DNA from: Thermoanaerobaculia bacterium
GTDB taxonomy: Bacteria; Acidobacteriota; Thermoanaerobaculia; Multivoradales; Multivoraceae
NCBI GenBank assembly: GCA_022823665.1
Contig: JAJEHN010000023.1
Coordinates: 19,774-83,773 of the forward strand
Length of the DNA: 64,000 nt
Direction: 5' to 3'
Shown: piece by piece, positions 52,966-61,606 of the stretch
How positions within the stretch are numbered: position 1 is the stretch's first letter
Layout of the letters: each line of letters begins with the position of its first letter
Made by a program: the position numbers and the translations under genes
The notes under the pieces: model-generated
The model's input: only the letters and a program-made list of their open reading frames with translations
Told to the model about the DNA's origin: nothing
The model's database searches: none

Positions 52966-54731
52966 GGCACCACGCTAGCAAGAACGCCGGACGGCTCCCC
53001 ACTGGGTGCGCCGGCGCCCTCGCCGGCCGCCGCCGAAGGCGGCAGTGCAACGCCCCGGCCGGAGGCCGGCTCCTCCGTCCTGCCACTCAGGCCCAACCCC
53101 CACAGCCACGCCACCGCGGCGCCAAGAGGCACGTACCACGGCCAGGCAAGCACCTCGCCGCCGGGCCCCTCGGCCCAACGCCACAAGGCCAGTACGCAGG
53201 CCGCGCCCAGGGCCAGGAGAACACTGGCGGCCGGCCGGCCGCGGCCGTCCATGCGCAACCAGGTCCCCAGCAGCACGGCGCATCCGAGCAGGCAGATCCA
53301 ACCCGCCGCCGCCTGATGCCAGACCGCGGCGAAGACGGCGAGCGCCGAGAGCGGCCCGGACCAGAGGAAGCCCCTCCCGTCGCGGCCGCACGGCGCCAGC
53401 GACAGCGCCACGGCCGCCAGCAGAGCGCCCCCGGTGTACCCGGCCATCGCCAGGGCGAGGTCGAGCAGCGCGTCGTAGCGGGCCGCGACCGCCTCCATCG
53501 AGAGCGAAGTCAGGCCGAGCACGAGGCCCCAGCCGAGCACGAGCAGCCGCGGCAGGCGCACGCCGTTGCCGGGGCGTGTGCGGGAGCGCACGAGCGCGGA
53601 TGTCGTCTGCGCGAGCGCCGCGAGGATCGAATCGAGGCTGGAAACCGCGGCCGCCAGCGCGCCGGCGACGACCAGGGCCTTCAGGCCAACGGTCACCGCC
53701 TCCACCGCGAAGACGGCGAAGATCCGGTCGGGCTGCTCGGCCACGATCTCGGCCGCAACGCCCGCCAGAGGCACCTGCTCGTAGTAGGCCCACAGACCGA
53801 TCCCCACGAAAGCGAAGGAGAGCGAAACGAGCACCGAGACGCCGCTGGCGGTCACCGCCAGTTGAGCGTCCCGCGCGCTGCGGCAGCAGAAGAGGCGTTG
53901 CGCCATCAACTGGTCCGTGCCGAAGGCGGCGACGCCGCCGATCGTGGCGCCGATCAGCGCCGCCCAGAGCGTGTACGGCGCGGTCAGGGACGCCGACAGG
54001 TCGAACAGCGTGAACTTCCCCGCGCTCCAGGCGTCGGCAATGGCCGGCGCCATGCCCGCCTCGAGCTCCCACGCCACGACGCCCAGGCTGACCGCGACGC
54101 CGGCCACGAACAGCAGGAAGAGCACGACGTCCGTCCACACGACCGCGGCGATGCCGCCGAGCCAGGTCCAGATCACGGCGATGAGGACCACCGCCGCCAC
54201 CGCCGCCACGTGGGGCGGCACACCCGTCGCGCGTTCCAGCCAACCCAGTTCCCGGTGCAGCAGGACGCCCAGAACGACCGCGGACAGGTAGACGCGGGCG
54301 GACTGGGCCAGGACGCCGCCGAGCCAGAACATGCCGGTCGCCGTCCGCCGCACCGAGGCGCCCGCGGGACCCAGCCGGCGCTCGATCAGGCCGTACGGAC
54401 TCATCACGTCGTAGCGGTAGTAGGCGGGAACGAGCAGCCACGCCACCAGCAACCGCGCGGCGAGATAGCCGAACAACCCGATCTGCAGGTACGTCAGGTC
54501 GCCCCCCGGCCGATGGACGATCGAGGGCAGGCTGATGTAGGTGACCGCGCTGATCTCGGTCGCGACCAGGGAGGCCGCCACCGCGTACCAGGGGAGGTTC
54601 CGGGCCCCGCCGAAGTAGTCGCGCTCCGTCTTCTGCCGGCGCGACAGCGAGCGCGCCATCAGGGTGATCCCGGCGAACAGCGCCAGGAGAATCAGCCAGT
54701 CGGCAAGGCCGAAGCTGCCGCCGAGGCCCAT
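52962..54731 (-). CDS. Sodium/solute symporter, SSS family, with repeat-derived C-terminal tail
   Basis: This 589-residue inner-membrane symporter has about 14 helices. SSS marks are DYFGGARNLPWYAVAASLVA, SAVTYISLPSIV, YDVMSPYGLIERR and SSLDSILAALAQTTSA. The last 30 or so residues (after WLWGLGLSGRT) are encoded by a copy of the dispersed repeat at 53001-53077 and are Pro/Gly/Ala-rich, unlike a normal tail. The frame stays open through it to the stop that overlaps the amidase ATG. It lies 17 bases behind the SMP-30 gene, forming a lactonase / symporter / amidase operon. The solute may be a sugar acid (inference). Confidence 0.88.
   Translation of the reverse strand: MGLGGSFGLADWLILLALFAGITLMARSLSRRQKTERDYFGGARNLPWYAVAASLVATEISAVTYISLPSIVHRPGGDLTYLQIGLFGYLAARLLVAWLLVPAYYRYDVMSPYGLIERRLGPAGASVRRTATGMFWLGGVLAQSARVYLSAVVLGVLLHRELGWLERATGVPPHVAAVAAVVLIAVIWTWLGGIAAVVWTDVVLFLLFVAGVAVSLGVVAWELEAGMAPAIADAWSAGKFTLFDLSASLTAPYTLWAALIGATIGGVAAFGTDQLMAQRLFCCRSARDAQLAVTASGVSVLVSLSFAFVGIGLWAYYEQVPLAGVAAEIVAEQPDRIFAVFAVEAVTVGLKALVVAGALAAAVSSLDSILAALAQTTSALVRSRTRPGNGVRLPRLLVLGWGLVLGLTSLSMEAVAARYDALLDLALAMAGYTGGALLAAVALSLAPCGRDGRGFLWSGPLSALAVFAAVWHQAAAGWICLLGCAVLLGTWLRMDGRGRPAASVLLALGAACVLALWRWAEGPGGEVLAWPWYVPLGAAVAWLWGLGLSGRTEEPASGRGVALPPSAAAGEGAGAPSGEPSGVLASVVP
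53001..53077 (+). repeat. Dispersed repeat copy inside the symporter reading frame
   Basis: The first 27 bases match 1403-1429 with one difference. Two hairpin-prone segments follow, GCCGCCGAAGGCGGC (53027-53041 region) and GCCGGAGGCCGGC. Unlike the other copies it lies in coding sequence, at the 3' end of the symporter gene on the opposite strand, and supplies the protein's C-terminal tail. Confidence 0.7.
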
Positions 54732-54740
54732 GCAGGCCTA

Positions 54741-54755
54741 CGAGTGAATCACTCG
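54741..54755. promoter_or_regulatory. Perfect inverted repeat spanning the SMP-30 stop codon
   Basis: CGAGTGA-A-TCACTCG is a perfect 7-base inverted repeat around one base. It covers the lactonase stop codon and ends 10 bases before the symporter ATG on the minus strand. It could be an internal operon hairpin or an operator; chance cannot be excluded. Confidence 0.3.
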
Positions 54756-55789
54756 CCCCGGTAGACGAGACCCCGGGTACTCGTGGTGACGCGGTAGAGC
54801 CCCGTGCGCGCCGTCATGTACAGCGTACTGCCGTCGCCGCCGAAGGCGGTGTTGGCGGGAAGCTCGGCCGGCGCGACCGTGCCCAGGTGGCGGCCGTCCG
54901 GCGCGAAGACCATCACGCCGCCCGGCCCGGTCGCGAAGACGTTCCCGTCCACGTCGACGGCCAGACCGTCCGGCGCGCCGGGCGCCTCCATGCCGCTCGC
55001 GTCGAAGAACATCTCGCCCTCGCCCAGGGTGAGGTCGTCGTTCACCGCGTACTTCTTCCAGTAGCGGTTCGGCGGCGCGTCCGAGTTCGCCACGTAGAGC
55101 GTCTTCTCGTCCGGCGACAGTCCGAGGCCGTTGGGGCGGGTCTGGCCGGTCTCGAGCAGGGTCACCGTGCCATCCGGGTCCAGGCGGTAGATGCCGTTGT
55201 GGTCCTGCTCCTTGTTCTCGGACTGGTTCGGCAGACCGTAGGGCGGATCGGTGAAGAAAGCGGCGCCGCTCGAGTGGAACACGATGTCGTTCGGGCTGTT
55301 CAGCCGCTTGCCGTCGTAGCTGCCTGCCAGCGTTGTCCGCTCGCCGTCGAGCTCCATCGCCGACACCACGCGGTTGCCGTGCTCGCAGAGAACGAGGCGG
55401 CCGTCCGGGTGCAGGGCCAGCCCGTTCGAGCCGCCGGTGCCGCCTGTGCCGGCGTCGTCCGGCAGGACGGGTTCGAGGAAGACGACCGCGCCCTCGCCTT
55501 CGGACCAGCGGTAGACCCTGTTCTGAGGGATATCGCTGAAGTAGAGACGGTCGGGGTCGCCGGGGACCCACACCGGACCCTCGGTGAACGTGAAGCCGTC
55601 CGCGACCTTCTCGACCACGGCGTCCGCGGGCACCAGGTCATCCATCGCCGGGTCGTTGCGCAGCACCGTACCGTCGCTCTCCATCGCTTCCGTTGCCTCC
55701 TCCGCCATCGGTTCCGCTTCCTCGCTTCCGCCGCCGTAGCCGCAACCGGCGGCCAGCAGCACGGTCACAATCGCCAACGTCGTCTTCAT
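54749..55789 (-). CDS. SMP-30/gluconolactonase-family lipoprotein
   Basis: From the ATG at 55789 (GGAG 7 bases upstream) the protein has 346 residues, with a lipoprotein signal ending LLAAGCGYGG and an acidic linker. The six-bladed SMP-30 propeller supplies the usual metal ligands: FTEGPVWVPGD (Glu), GGSNGLALHPDGR, RLNSPNDIVF (Asn) and GAPDGLAVDVDGNVF (Asp). It should open a sugar lactone in the periplasm. It heads the operon with a symporter and an amidase, so the product may be taken up at once (inference). Confidence 0.9.
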   Translation of the reverse strand: MKTTLAIVTVLLAAGCGYGGGSEEAEPMAEEATEAMESDGTVLRNDPAMDDLVPADAVVEKVADGFTFTEGPVWVPGDPDRLYFSDIPQNRVYRWSEGEGAVVFLEPVLPDDAGTGGTGGSNGLALHPDGRLVLCEHGNRVVSAMELDGERTTLAGSYDGKRLNSPNDIVFHSSGAAFFTDPPYGLPNQSENKEQDHNGIYRLDPDGTVTLLETGQTRPNGLGLSPDEKTLYVANSDAPPNRYWKKYAVNDDLTLGEGEMFFDASGMEAPGAPDGLAVDVDGNVFATGPGGVMVFAPDGRHLGTVAPAELPANTAFGGDGSTLYMTARTGLYRVTTSTRGLVYRGE

Positions 55790-55880
55790 CGTCCATCTCC
55801 TCGTGTCCAACTGCCGCGTCCGGGCGGTGCGGGTCAGGATAGCAACCGCTATTCTCGCGGCGTTGCCTGCTTCGCCCGCC

Positions 55881-57179
55881 ATGGACGCCGTGCGAGGACT
55901 CGCCAATGCACGGTCGGTTCCGCTCCCGGCGGTTGTCCTGCTTCTCGCGGCCGTTTCCGCCTGTCAATCGTCCCGACCAACGGCGCCCTTGTCTCCACCA
56001 ACGCCGGCCGACCCGCCACAGGCGGCCCCCGTGCTTGGCAACGCTCCGCCCGGTGCGGCCGGCTTCGACCCGGAGCGACTCCAGCAGGCCGGCGCCCTGT
56101 TGGAGAAGGCCGTGGCCGAGGGTGTCACTCCGGGTGGCGTCCTGCTGGTCGCGCGCCGCGGCGCCATCTCGCTCGAACGGGCTGCCGGCTGGCTGACCTG
56201 GGACGACGGCGCGGCCGAGGTCACCCCTTCGACGATCTACGACCTGGCCTCCCTGACCAAGGTCATCGCGACGACGACCCTGATGATGCGCCGGGTCGAG
56301 TCCGGCGCGCTCGACCTCGACGCCACCGCCGCCGCCTACCTGCCGGAGCTCGAAAGACGGCCGGTCGGAGACGCGACCTTGCGGGATCTCCTCGCCCACT
56401 CGAGCGGCCTGCCCTGCTGCACCGAGCTGTTCCGGGAACTCGGCGAGAACCTCGACCGCGACGAGGCCCGCGCCGGCTACCTGGAGCACATCGCCTCCAC
56501 CGAAATGGAGGCCGGGGCCCGCGAACGGGCGATCTACTCGGACCTCGGCGTGCTGCTGCTCGGGGAAGTCCTGGAGCGCAGGGCCGGACGGCCTCTCGAC
56601 GACCTCGTCCAGGAGGAAGTCCTCGATCCGCTGGGGCTACGGGACACCGGCTACCTCCCCGATCCCGCTCTTCGCGACCGGATCGCTCCGACGGAGCCCG
56701 ACGACTGGCGCGGCCGGCTCCCTCACGGCGAGGTCCACGACGAAAACACCCATGCGCTGGGGGGCGTGGCGCCCCACGCCGGCCTGTTCGGCACCGCGCG
56801 CGATGTCGCGACGTTCGCGCAGGCGATGCTGAACGGCGGCGCCTACGGTGGCCGCCGGATCGCGGCCAACCAAACGGTCGCCCTCTTCACCCGCCGGGCC
56901 GAGCTCGTCCCCGGCAGCAGCCGGGCGCTCGGCTGGGACACGCCCTCCGAGCCCAGCTCCGCCGGCCGCTTCTTCTCGGCCCGCTCCTACGGCCACACCG
57001 GCTTCACGGGAACTTCGCTTTGGATCGACCCGGAACTCGAACTCATCGTCGTCCTGCTGACCAACCGGGTGCACCCGACCCGCGAGAACATCGCGATCCG
57101 CAGGCTCCGACCGGCGATCCACGACGCGGTCGTGCTGGCGATCACAGATGTGACGGTCGAAGCCCGGGATGGCGGCTAG
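55881..57179 (+). CDS. Serine hydrolase, class C beta-lactamase family, lipoprotein
   Basis: The 432-residue protein (ATG at 55881) has a lipoprotein signal ending LLLAAVSACQ and a penicillin-binding-type transpeptidase fold. It has the S-x-x-K motif in LASLTKVIATT, Y-S-D in AIYSDLGVLLLGE, and HTG in YGHTGFTGTS in place of KTG. The SLTK/YSD/HTG set is typical of the broad beta-lactamase/esterase EstB group, not of proven beta-lactamases. The substrate may be a peptidoglycan peptide or an ester. A GTG at 55803 would add 26 residues without matching a signal. It is divergent from the lactonase operon. Confidence 0.9.
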   Translation: MDAVRGLANARSVPLPAVVLLLAAVSACQSSRPTAPLSPPTPADPPQAAPVLGNAPPGAAGFDPERLQQAGALLEKAVAEGVTPGGVLLVARRGAISLERAAGWLTWDDGAAEVTPSTIYDLASLTKVIATTTLMMRRVESGALDLDATAAAYLPELERRPVGDATLRDLLAHSSGLPCCTELFRELGENLDRDEARAGYLEHIASTEMEAGARERAIYSDLGVLLLGEVLERRAGRPLDDLVQEEVLDPLGLRDTGYLPDPALRDRIAPTEPDDWRGRLPHGEVHDENTHALGGVAPHAGLFGTARDVATFAQAMLNGGAYGGRRIAANQTVALFTRRAELVPGSSRALGWDTPSEPSSAGRFFSARSYGHTGFTGTSLWIDPELELIVVLLTNRVHPTRENIAIRRLRPAIHDAVVLAITDVTVEARDGG

Positions 57180-57182
57180 CCT

Positions 57183-57204
57183 GCGGGGCGCCGGCACACC
57201 CAGT
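57183..57204 (-). repeat. Short minus-strand copy of the dispersed repeat
   Basis: Read on the minus strand it begins ACTGGGTGTGCCGGCGCC, which matches 1403-1420 with one change (T for C). It fills the gap between two convergent genes, as the copy at 1382 does. Confidence 0.6.
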
Positions 57205-57216
57205 GGGCAGCATCAG

Positions 57217-57924
57217 TTAGAACTCGACCCCCAGGGCGCGCAGGTCACGCTCAGCCTGCGGCTCCCAGCCGCGGTTCGCGGCCGGGCTGGCCGGGCTCGG
57301 GTGCAGCATCCTGCCGATCGGCACTTCGAAGTCCGCGAGCGCCCGCAGCGCCCTCCCCTCGGCGAAGGCGCCGACACCGACCACGAGCCGCGGCTCCAGA
57401 ACCCGGGCCGCCCGCCGCAAGGCGCGGTCACACGCCTCGAAGAGAGGCGCCTTCTCGCGCGCGGCCAAGCGGTCCGGGGTCAGGTTCGCGCCACTCTCCA
57501 GGAGGAACGCCAGCGGGCAGTAGTTCCAGACCAGGAAGCGCTGGAAGAACGCCTCCGGGTTCCCGAAGCGCCGCTTCGCCCAGCCCCACACCCGCCGGCC
57601 GCTGACCTCGCTCCGCCGGCAGTCGAAGCCGAGGATCGGCCGTTTCGGATGCTGAACGGCCGGCGGCTCCACCGGAGCGTCGATGCCGAGCCAGTCCCGC
57701 GCGTGGGCCACCTCGCCGAACGGCACGCCGGTCTGCGTCATGCCCCAGGGACCCGGGTTCATGCCCAGGAGGACCACCCTGCCGGGCCGGTCGCCGGCCA
57801 GGTTCAGGTAGGCGTGGTGGGCCGCGCGGGCGTAGATGAGCGGGTTGTAGACGTGGCCGACCGGCGGCCCGAACTCGAGCCGGTCGACCTCCCGCGCCAG
57901 TTCGTCCGCGATCCTGGTCAGCAA
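57217..57924 (-). CDS. SMUG1-type uracil-DNA glycosylase
   Basis: The 235-residue protein has the SMUG1 active-site loop GMNPGPWGMTQTGVPFGE (about 54-71). The base-excision loop is HPSPASPAANRGW (about 208-220), with His as catalytic residue. SMUG1 removes uracil and oxidised pyrimidines such as 5-hydroxymethyluracil from DNA. It is well known in animals and scattered in bacteria. The TTG start lies 20 bases behind the acyl-CoA synthetase stop. Finding it at the end of a catabolic operon is probably only gene packing. Confidence 0.92.
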   Translation of the reverse strand: MLTRIADELAREVDRLEFGPPVGHVYNPLIYARAAHHAYLNLAGDRPGRVVLLGMNPGPWGMTQTGVPFGEVAHARDWLGIDAPVEPPAVQHPKRPILGFDCRRSEVSGRRVWGWAKRRFGNPEAFFQRFLVWNYCPLAFLLESGANLTPDRLAAREKAPLFEACDRALRRAARVLEPRLVVGVGAFAEGRALRALADFEVPIGRMLHPSPASPAANRGWEPQAERDLRALGVEF

Positions 57925-57944
57925 AGCCGGTCGCCGTCCGGCAG

Positions 57945-59516
57945 CTAGACGATCCGTGAAGTGCGGCCGGTCCAGTAGCGGTCGCGCAGCAGGCGCTTGT
58001 ACAGCTTGCCCGTCGGCAAGCGCGGAAGCTGCTCCTCGAAGTCGATCGACTTCGGCGCCTTGTAGTGTGCGACGCGCTCGCGGGCGTAGGCCAGGAGCTC
58101 CTCGCCGACGTCCGGACTCTCTTCGAAGTCCGGCATCAACTGGACGACCGCCTTGACCTCTTCGCCCAGGTCCTCGTTCGGCACGCCGATCACCGCCACG
58201 TCGGCCACCTTCGGATGGAGGATGAGAGCGTCCTCGATCTCCTGGGGATAGATGTTGACGCCGCCCGAGATGATCATGAACGCCTTGCGGTCCGTGAGGA
58301 AGACGTAGCCGTCTTCATCCAGATAGCCGACGTCGCCGAGCGTGCTCCAGCGGGGATGGACCGGATGCCGCGAGCCGAGCGTCTTCTCCCGGTCGCCGTG
58401 GTATTCGAAGAGATCCGCGTCCTCGGGCGGTTCGAAGAAGATCGTCCCCGGCTCCCCCGGCGGCAGCTCCTCGCCGTCGTCGTCGCAGATGTGGACCGTC
58501 GCCGTCAGGCACTTGCCGACCGTGCCCGGTCTCCTCAGCCACTCGTCCGTTTCGACCGCGCACATGCCGTTTCCCTCGGAGCCGGCGTAGTACTCCAGGA
58601 TGATCGGCCCCCACCACTCGATCATCCGCCGCTTGACGTCGACCGGGCAGGGAGCGGCGGCGTGGATCGCCCGCGCATGGCTCGAGAGGTCGTAGCGGGT
58701 GCGCGCCTCCTCGGGGAGCTTGAGCATCCGGTTGAACATCGTCGGCACCCACTGGCTGACGGTGATTCCGTAGTCCTCGATCGCCTTGAGCGAGAGTTCC
58801 GGGTCGAAGCGCTCCATCACGACGACCGTGCCGCCGAGGGTCTGCGTGCCTGCGGTGAAACCGATCGGCGCCGCGTGGTAGAGCGGCGCCGGCGACAGGT
58901 AGATCGAGTCGGAGTCGATGCCGTAGATGCTCGTCAGCACCTCGAAGCGCTGGTCCGGCATCTCCTCCACCGAGAGCCCCGTCAGCGGCCGCAGAATGCC
59001 CTTCGGCCGGCCGGTCGTGCCGGAGCTGTAGAGCATCGTGCCGCCGCGCGGCTCCTCGGCGAGGGGCTCCGCCGGGAACGCGGCCGTCGCCTCGCCGTAG
59101 TCGTCCCAGCCGGGCGGGGCGCCCAGGCCATCGTCGTCGACGATGAGCCGGCCGGGGCAGGTCGGGATCAGGTCCGTCAGTTCGGCGCACGCTTCCGCCA
59201 GCTTCGCGGACGCCACGATGCTCCGCGCGCCGCAGTCCTTGACGATGTACGCGGCCTCCTCGGCGGTCAGGTAGCGGTTCACCGTGGTCAGGTAGAGGCC
59301 CGACCGGATCGCCGCCCAGTAGACCTCGAAGTACCGGGGGTGGTTCTCCATGAAGATCGCCACGTGGTCTTCCGGCCGCAGGCCCCGGGCGTACCAGAGC
59401 TGCGCCAGCCGGTTCGACCGCCGGTCGAGTTCCAGGTAGGTGACCGTCTCGCCGGTTCCGGCCATGACGACCGCCGGCTTGTCCGGGGTTTCACGCGCGT
59501 ACCTGCCGGGATACAT
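57945..59516 (-). CDS. Acyl-CoA synthetase (AMP-forming, FadD-like)
   Basis: This 523-residue adenylate-forming enzyme has the P-loop MLYSSGTTGRPKGILRP, YYAGSEGNG (A5-like motif), STLGDVGYLDEDGYVFLTDR (hinge and ATP site) and the final PTGKLYKRLLRDRY (catalytic Lys). It should activate a carboxylic or fatty acid to its CoA thioester. Length and motif spacing match FadD13-like bacterial acyl-CoA ligases. GGAGG lies 7 bases before the ATG. It is the fifth gene of the run that starts with the UGSC selenoprotein. Substrate chain length is unknown. Confidence 0.92.
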   Translation of the reverse strand: MYPGRYARETPDKPAVVMAGTGETVTYLELDRRSNRLAQLWYARGLRPEDHVAIFMENHPRYFEVYWAAIRSGLYLTTVNRYLTAEEAAYIVKDCGARSIVASAKLAEACAELTDLIPTCPGRLIVDDDGLGAPPGWDDYGEATAAFPAEPLAEEPRGGTMLYSSGTTGRPKGILRPLTGLSVEEMPDQRFEVLTSIYGIDSDSIYLSPAPLYHAAPIGFTAGTQTLGGTVVVMERFDPELSLKAIEDYGITVSQWVPTMFNRMLKLPEEARTRYDLSSHARAIHAAAPCPVDVKRRMIEWWGPIILEYYAGSEGNGMCAVETDEWLRRPGTVGKCLTATVHICDDDGEELPPGEPGTIFFEPPEDADLFEYHGDREKTLGSRHPVHPRWSTLGDVGYLDEDGYVFLTDRKAFMIISGGVNIYPQEIEDALILHPKVADVAVIGVPNEDLGEEVKAVVQLMPDFEESPDVGEELLAYARERVAHYKAPKSIDFEEQLPRLPTGKLYKRLLRDRYWTGRTSRIV

Positions 59517-59552
59517 CCTCCGCCTCCGTCTCGCGCTCTTCTCGCCCGCGGC

Positions 59553-60101
59553 TCAGGAACCGACCGGCTCCATCTGCCAACTGACCATCGTTTCGATGCG
59601 GCAGGCCAGGAAACGGGTGGCGTCGATCTCGATCTCGGCGTCCACCATCGCGCTCTCCGAGGAATCGAAGGTGCCGGTGATCACCGCCTCGATCAGGCCG
59701 TCCTGGTCGACGCGGACGTCGTTCGGCGTGCGGAACCGGAAGCCGGCGTCGCGGATCCGGATGTTCGCGTTGGAGTTCCCGAACCTCGTGAAGGCGTTGA
59801 CCAGCGTGGCGCAGGCCTCGGGCTCGCCCACGGCCGCGTCCGCGAGTCCCGGCAGATGAACGAGGAAAGCGGCGAGCCTCACGTCGTCATCGTCGCGTTC
59901 CAGGATGAAACGGAACTCCTCATCCTGCGGCCCGGTGCCGGCCCACTCGCCGAGGGTGAAGACGACGAGTTCGACGCCCAGGAGATCGCCCCGCTTGTCG
60001 CAGCCGCCGAGCGACAGGAGCAGCAGCGAGGCAGCCAGGAGGATGGCCAGACGGCGCGGATGGCTGAAGCGCGGGGTCGGCGGAGAGTCTGAAGCGAGCA
60101 T
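59553..60101 (-). CDS. Predicted lipoprotein of unknown function
   Basis: The 182-residue protein has a lipobox LSLGGC (Cys at about 34) after a hydrophobic core. The mature part reads ELVVFTLGEWAGTGPQDEEF, FILERDDDDVRLAAFLVHL and ITGTFDSSESAMVDAEIEID, suggesting beta strands. I recognise no family. It lies 26 bases behind the symporter gene and 36 bases before the acyl-CoA synthetase in the same operon. Confidence 0.7.
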   Translation of the reverse strand: MLASDSPPTPRFSHPRRLAILLAASLLLLSLGGCDKRGDLLGVELVVFTLGEWAGTGPQDEEFRFILERDDDDVRLAAFLVHLPGLADAAVGEPEACATLVNAFTRFGNSNANIRIRDAGFRFRTPNDVRVDQDGLIEAVITGTFDSSESAMVDAEIEIDATRFLACRIETMVSWQMEPVGS

Positions 60102-60127
60102 CGGGTGACTCGGCGAACGAGGTCACA

Positions 60128-61606
60128 CTATCGCAGCACCGCCGGCCGCCGCCGGCTCGCCAGCAGCAAACCGACGCCGAAGATGGTGAGCGTGCCGATG
60201 ACGGTGATCATGTAGCTGTGCAGCGGAATGCGCAGCATCGCGAGGCCGCCCTCGAGCCGCGGAGAAACTGTCATCCACACGATGACCAGCACCCCTACGG
60301 CCACTCCCGCCTGCGCCGCCGCCCGATCCGCCCGGGGCGCCAGGCGGTCGAGCGCGAACAGCCCGAGCAGTCCGCCGGCAAAGATTCCCGACACCGTCCA
60401 CCAGACGTCCAGCAGGCTCTCGGCGCCGATCATCAGCAGCGCGGCGCCGGTGCCCAGCACTCCGATCACGACCGTGGCCCTGCGCAGCACGCGCAGATCC
60501 TCGGCCTCGCCGCCATCGGCGTCCCGCTCGGGCCGGATCCAGGTCCGGTAGATGTCCGACAGGAAGACCGTGGCCGAACTGTTGAACGACGTGTCGATGC
60601 TGCTCATCGCGGCCGCGAACAGCGCCGCGATCAGCAGACCCGCCGCGCCGGACGGCAGCCGGGTCGAGATGTAGTGCGGGAAGGCCTGATCGGCGGCGAG
60701 CCCGGCCGCCTCGGGCTGTCCCTGAAGAACGACGAACAGCCCGGTTCCGATGAAGAAGAAGACGGCCGAGACCGGCAGGTAGAGACCGGCCGCAAGCCAC
60801 ACCGAGCGAGACGCGGCCCGGTCGCTGTTCGCGGCGTGGTAGCGCTGAACGTAGCTCTGATCGATGCCGAAGTTGGTGAAGTTGATGAACAGGCCGTAGA
60901 CCAGGACGACCCAGAACGTCGAGGTCGTGAACTCGAAGGAGAAGCTGCCGAGCGAGAACTTCTCCGCCGCCCGCGCCGTCTCGATCAGGCCGCCCAACCC
61001 GCCCTGCGCATCCGCGACCAGGAGTCCGACGACGATCAGAGCACCCACGGTCAGCACCACGCTCTGGATCACGTCGGTCCAGATGACCGCCTCGATGCCT
61101 CCGACCAGCGTGTAGACCGTGACGACGATGCCCGTGCAGAGAATGATCCAGGCCACCGGCCAGCCGGTCAGGGCGTTCATCGCCAGGGCCACACCGAACA
61201 GGATCGAACCGACCCGCGCGAACTGCGTCAGGAGGTAACAGGCTACGGCGTAGGTCCGCGCCCAGCGGCCGAAGCGCGCCTCCAGGTGATGGTACGCCGA
61301 TATCGCGTCGCCGCGGCGGTAGAACGGAATCCACCAGCGCGCCGCCAGGAACGCCGCGACCGGCAGGGACAGCGAGAACACGAAGGCGTTCCAGTTGCCG
61401 CCGAACGCCTGCCCGGGCACTCCGATGAACGTGTTGCTCGAAAGGAACGTGCCGAACATCGACATGCCGACCGCCCAGCCCGGCAGCGCTCCGCCCGCGA
61501 CCATGAAACCGCGCGCCGTCCCGCTCCGTTTGGCGAGCGAGAGGCCCAGCGCAACGACCGCCGCCAGGTAGGCGGCGAAGACGACGAGATCGGCGCCGGC
61601 GGTCAC
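60128..61606 (-). CDS. Sodium/solute symporter, SSS family (third copy)
   Basis: The 492-residue symporter has about 13 helices. SSS marks are GFMVAGGALPGWAVGMSMFG, FLSSNTFIGVPGQAFGG, LVGGIEAVIWTDVIQSVVL (Na+/solute signature) and AAMSSIDTSFNSSATVFLSD. I chose the GTG at 61606, which overlaps the sialidase-like gene's stop (GTGA) as in other gene pairs here; an ATG at 61639 is possible. It probably imports the sugar or sugar acid released by the preceding enzyme, by analogy with sialic-acid symporters of this family (inference). Confidence 0.9.
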   Translation of the reverse strand: MTAGADLVVFAAYLAAVVALGLSLAKRSGTARGFMVAGGALPGWAVGMSMFGTFLSSNTFIGVPGQAFGGNWNAFVFSLSLPVAAFLAARWWIPFYRRGDAISAYHHLEARFGRWARTYAVACYLLTQFARVGSILFGVALAMNALTGWPVAWIILCTGIVVTVYTLVGGIEAVIWTDVIQSVVLTVGALIVVGLLVADAQGGLGGLIETARAAEKFSLGSFSFEFTTSTFWVVLVYGLFINFTNFGIDQSYVQRYHAANSDRAASRSVWLAAGLYLPVSAVFFFIGTGLFVVLQGQPEAAGLAADQAFPHYISTRLPSGAAGLLIAALFAAAMSSIDTSFNSSATVFLSDIYRTWIRPERDADGGEAEDLRVLRRATVVIGVLGTGAALLMIGAESLLDVWWTVSGIFAGGLLGLFALDRLAPRADRAAAQAGVAVGVLVIVWMTVSPRLEGGLAMLRIPLHSYMITVIGTLTIFGVGLLLASRRRPAVLR

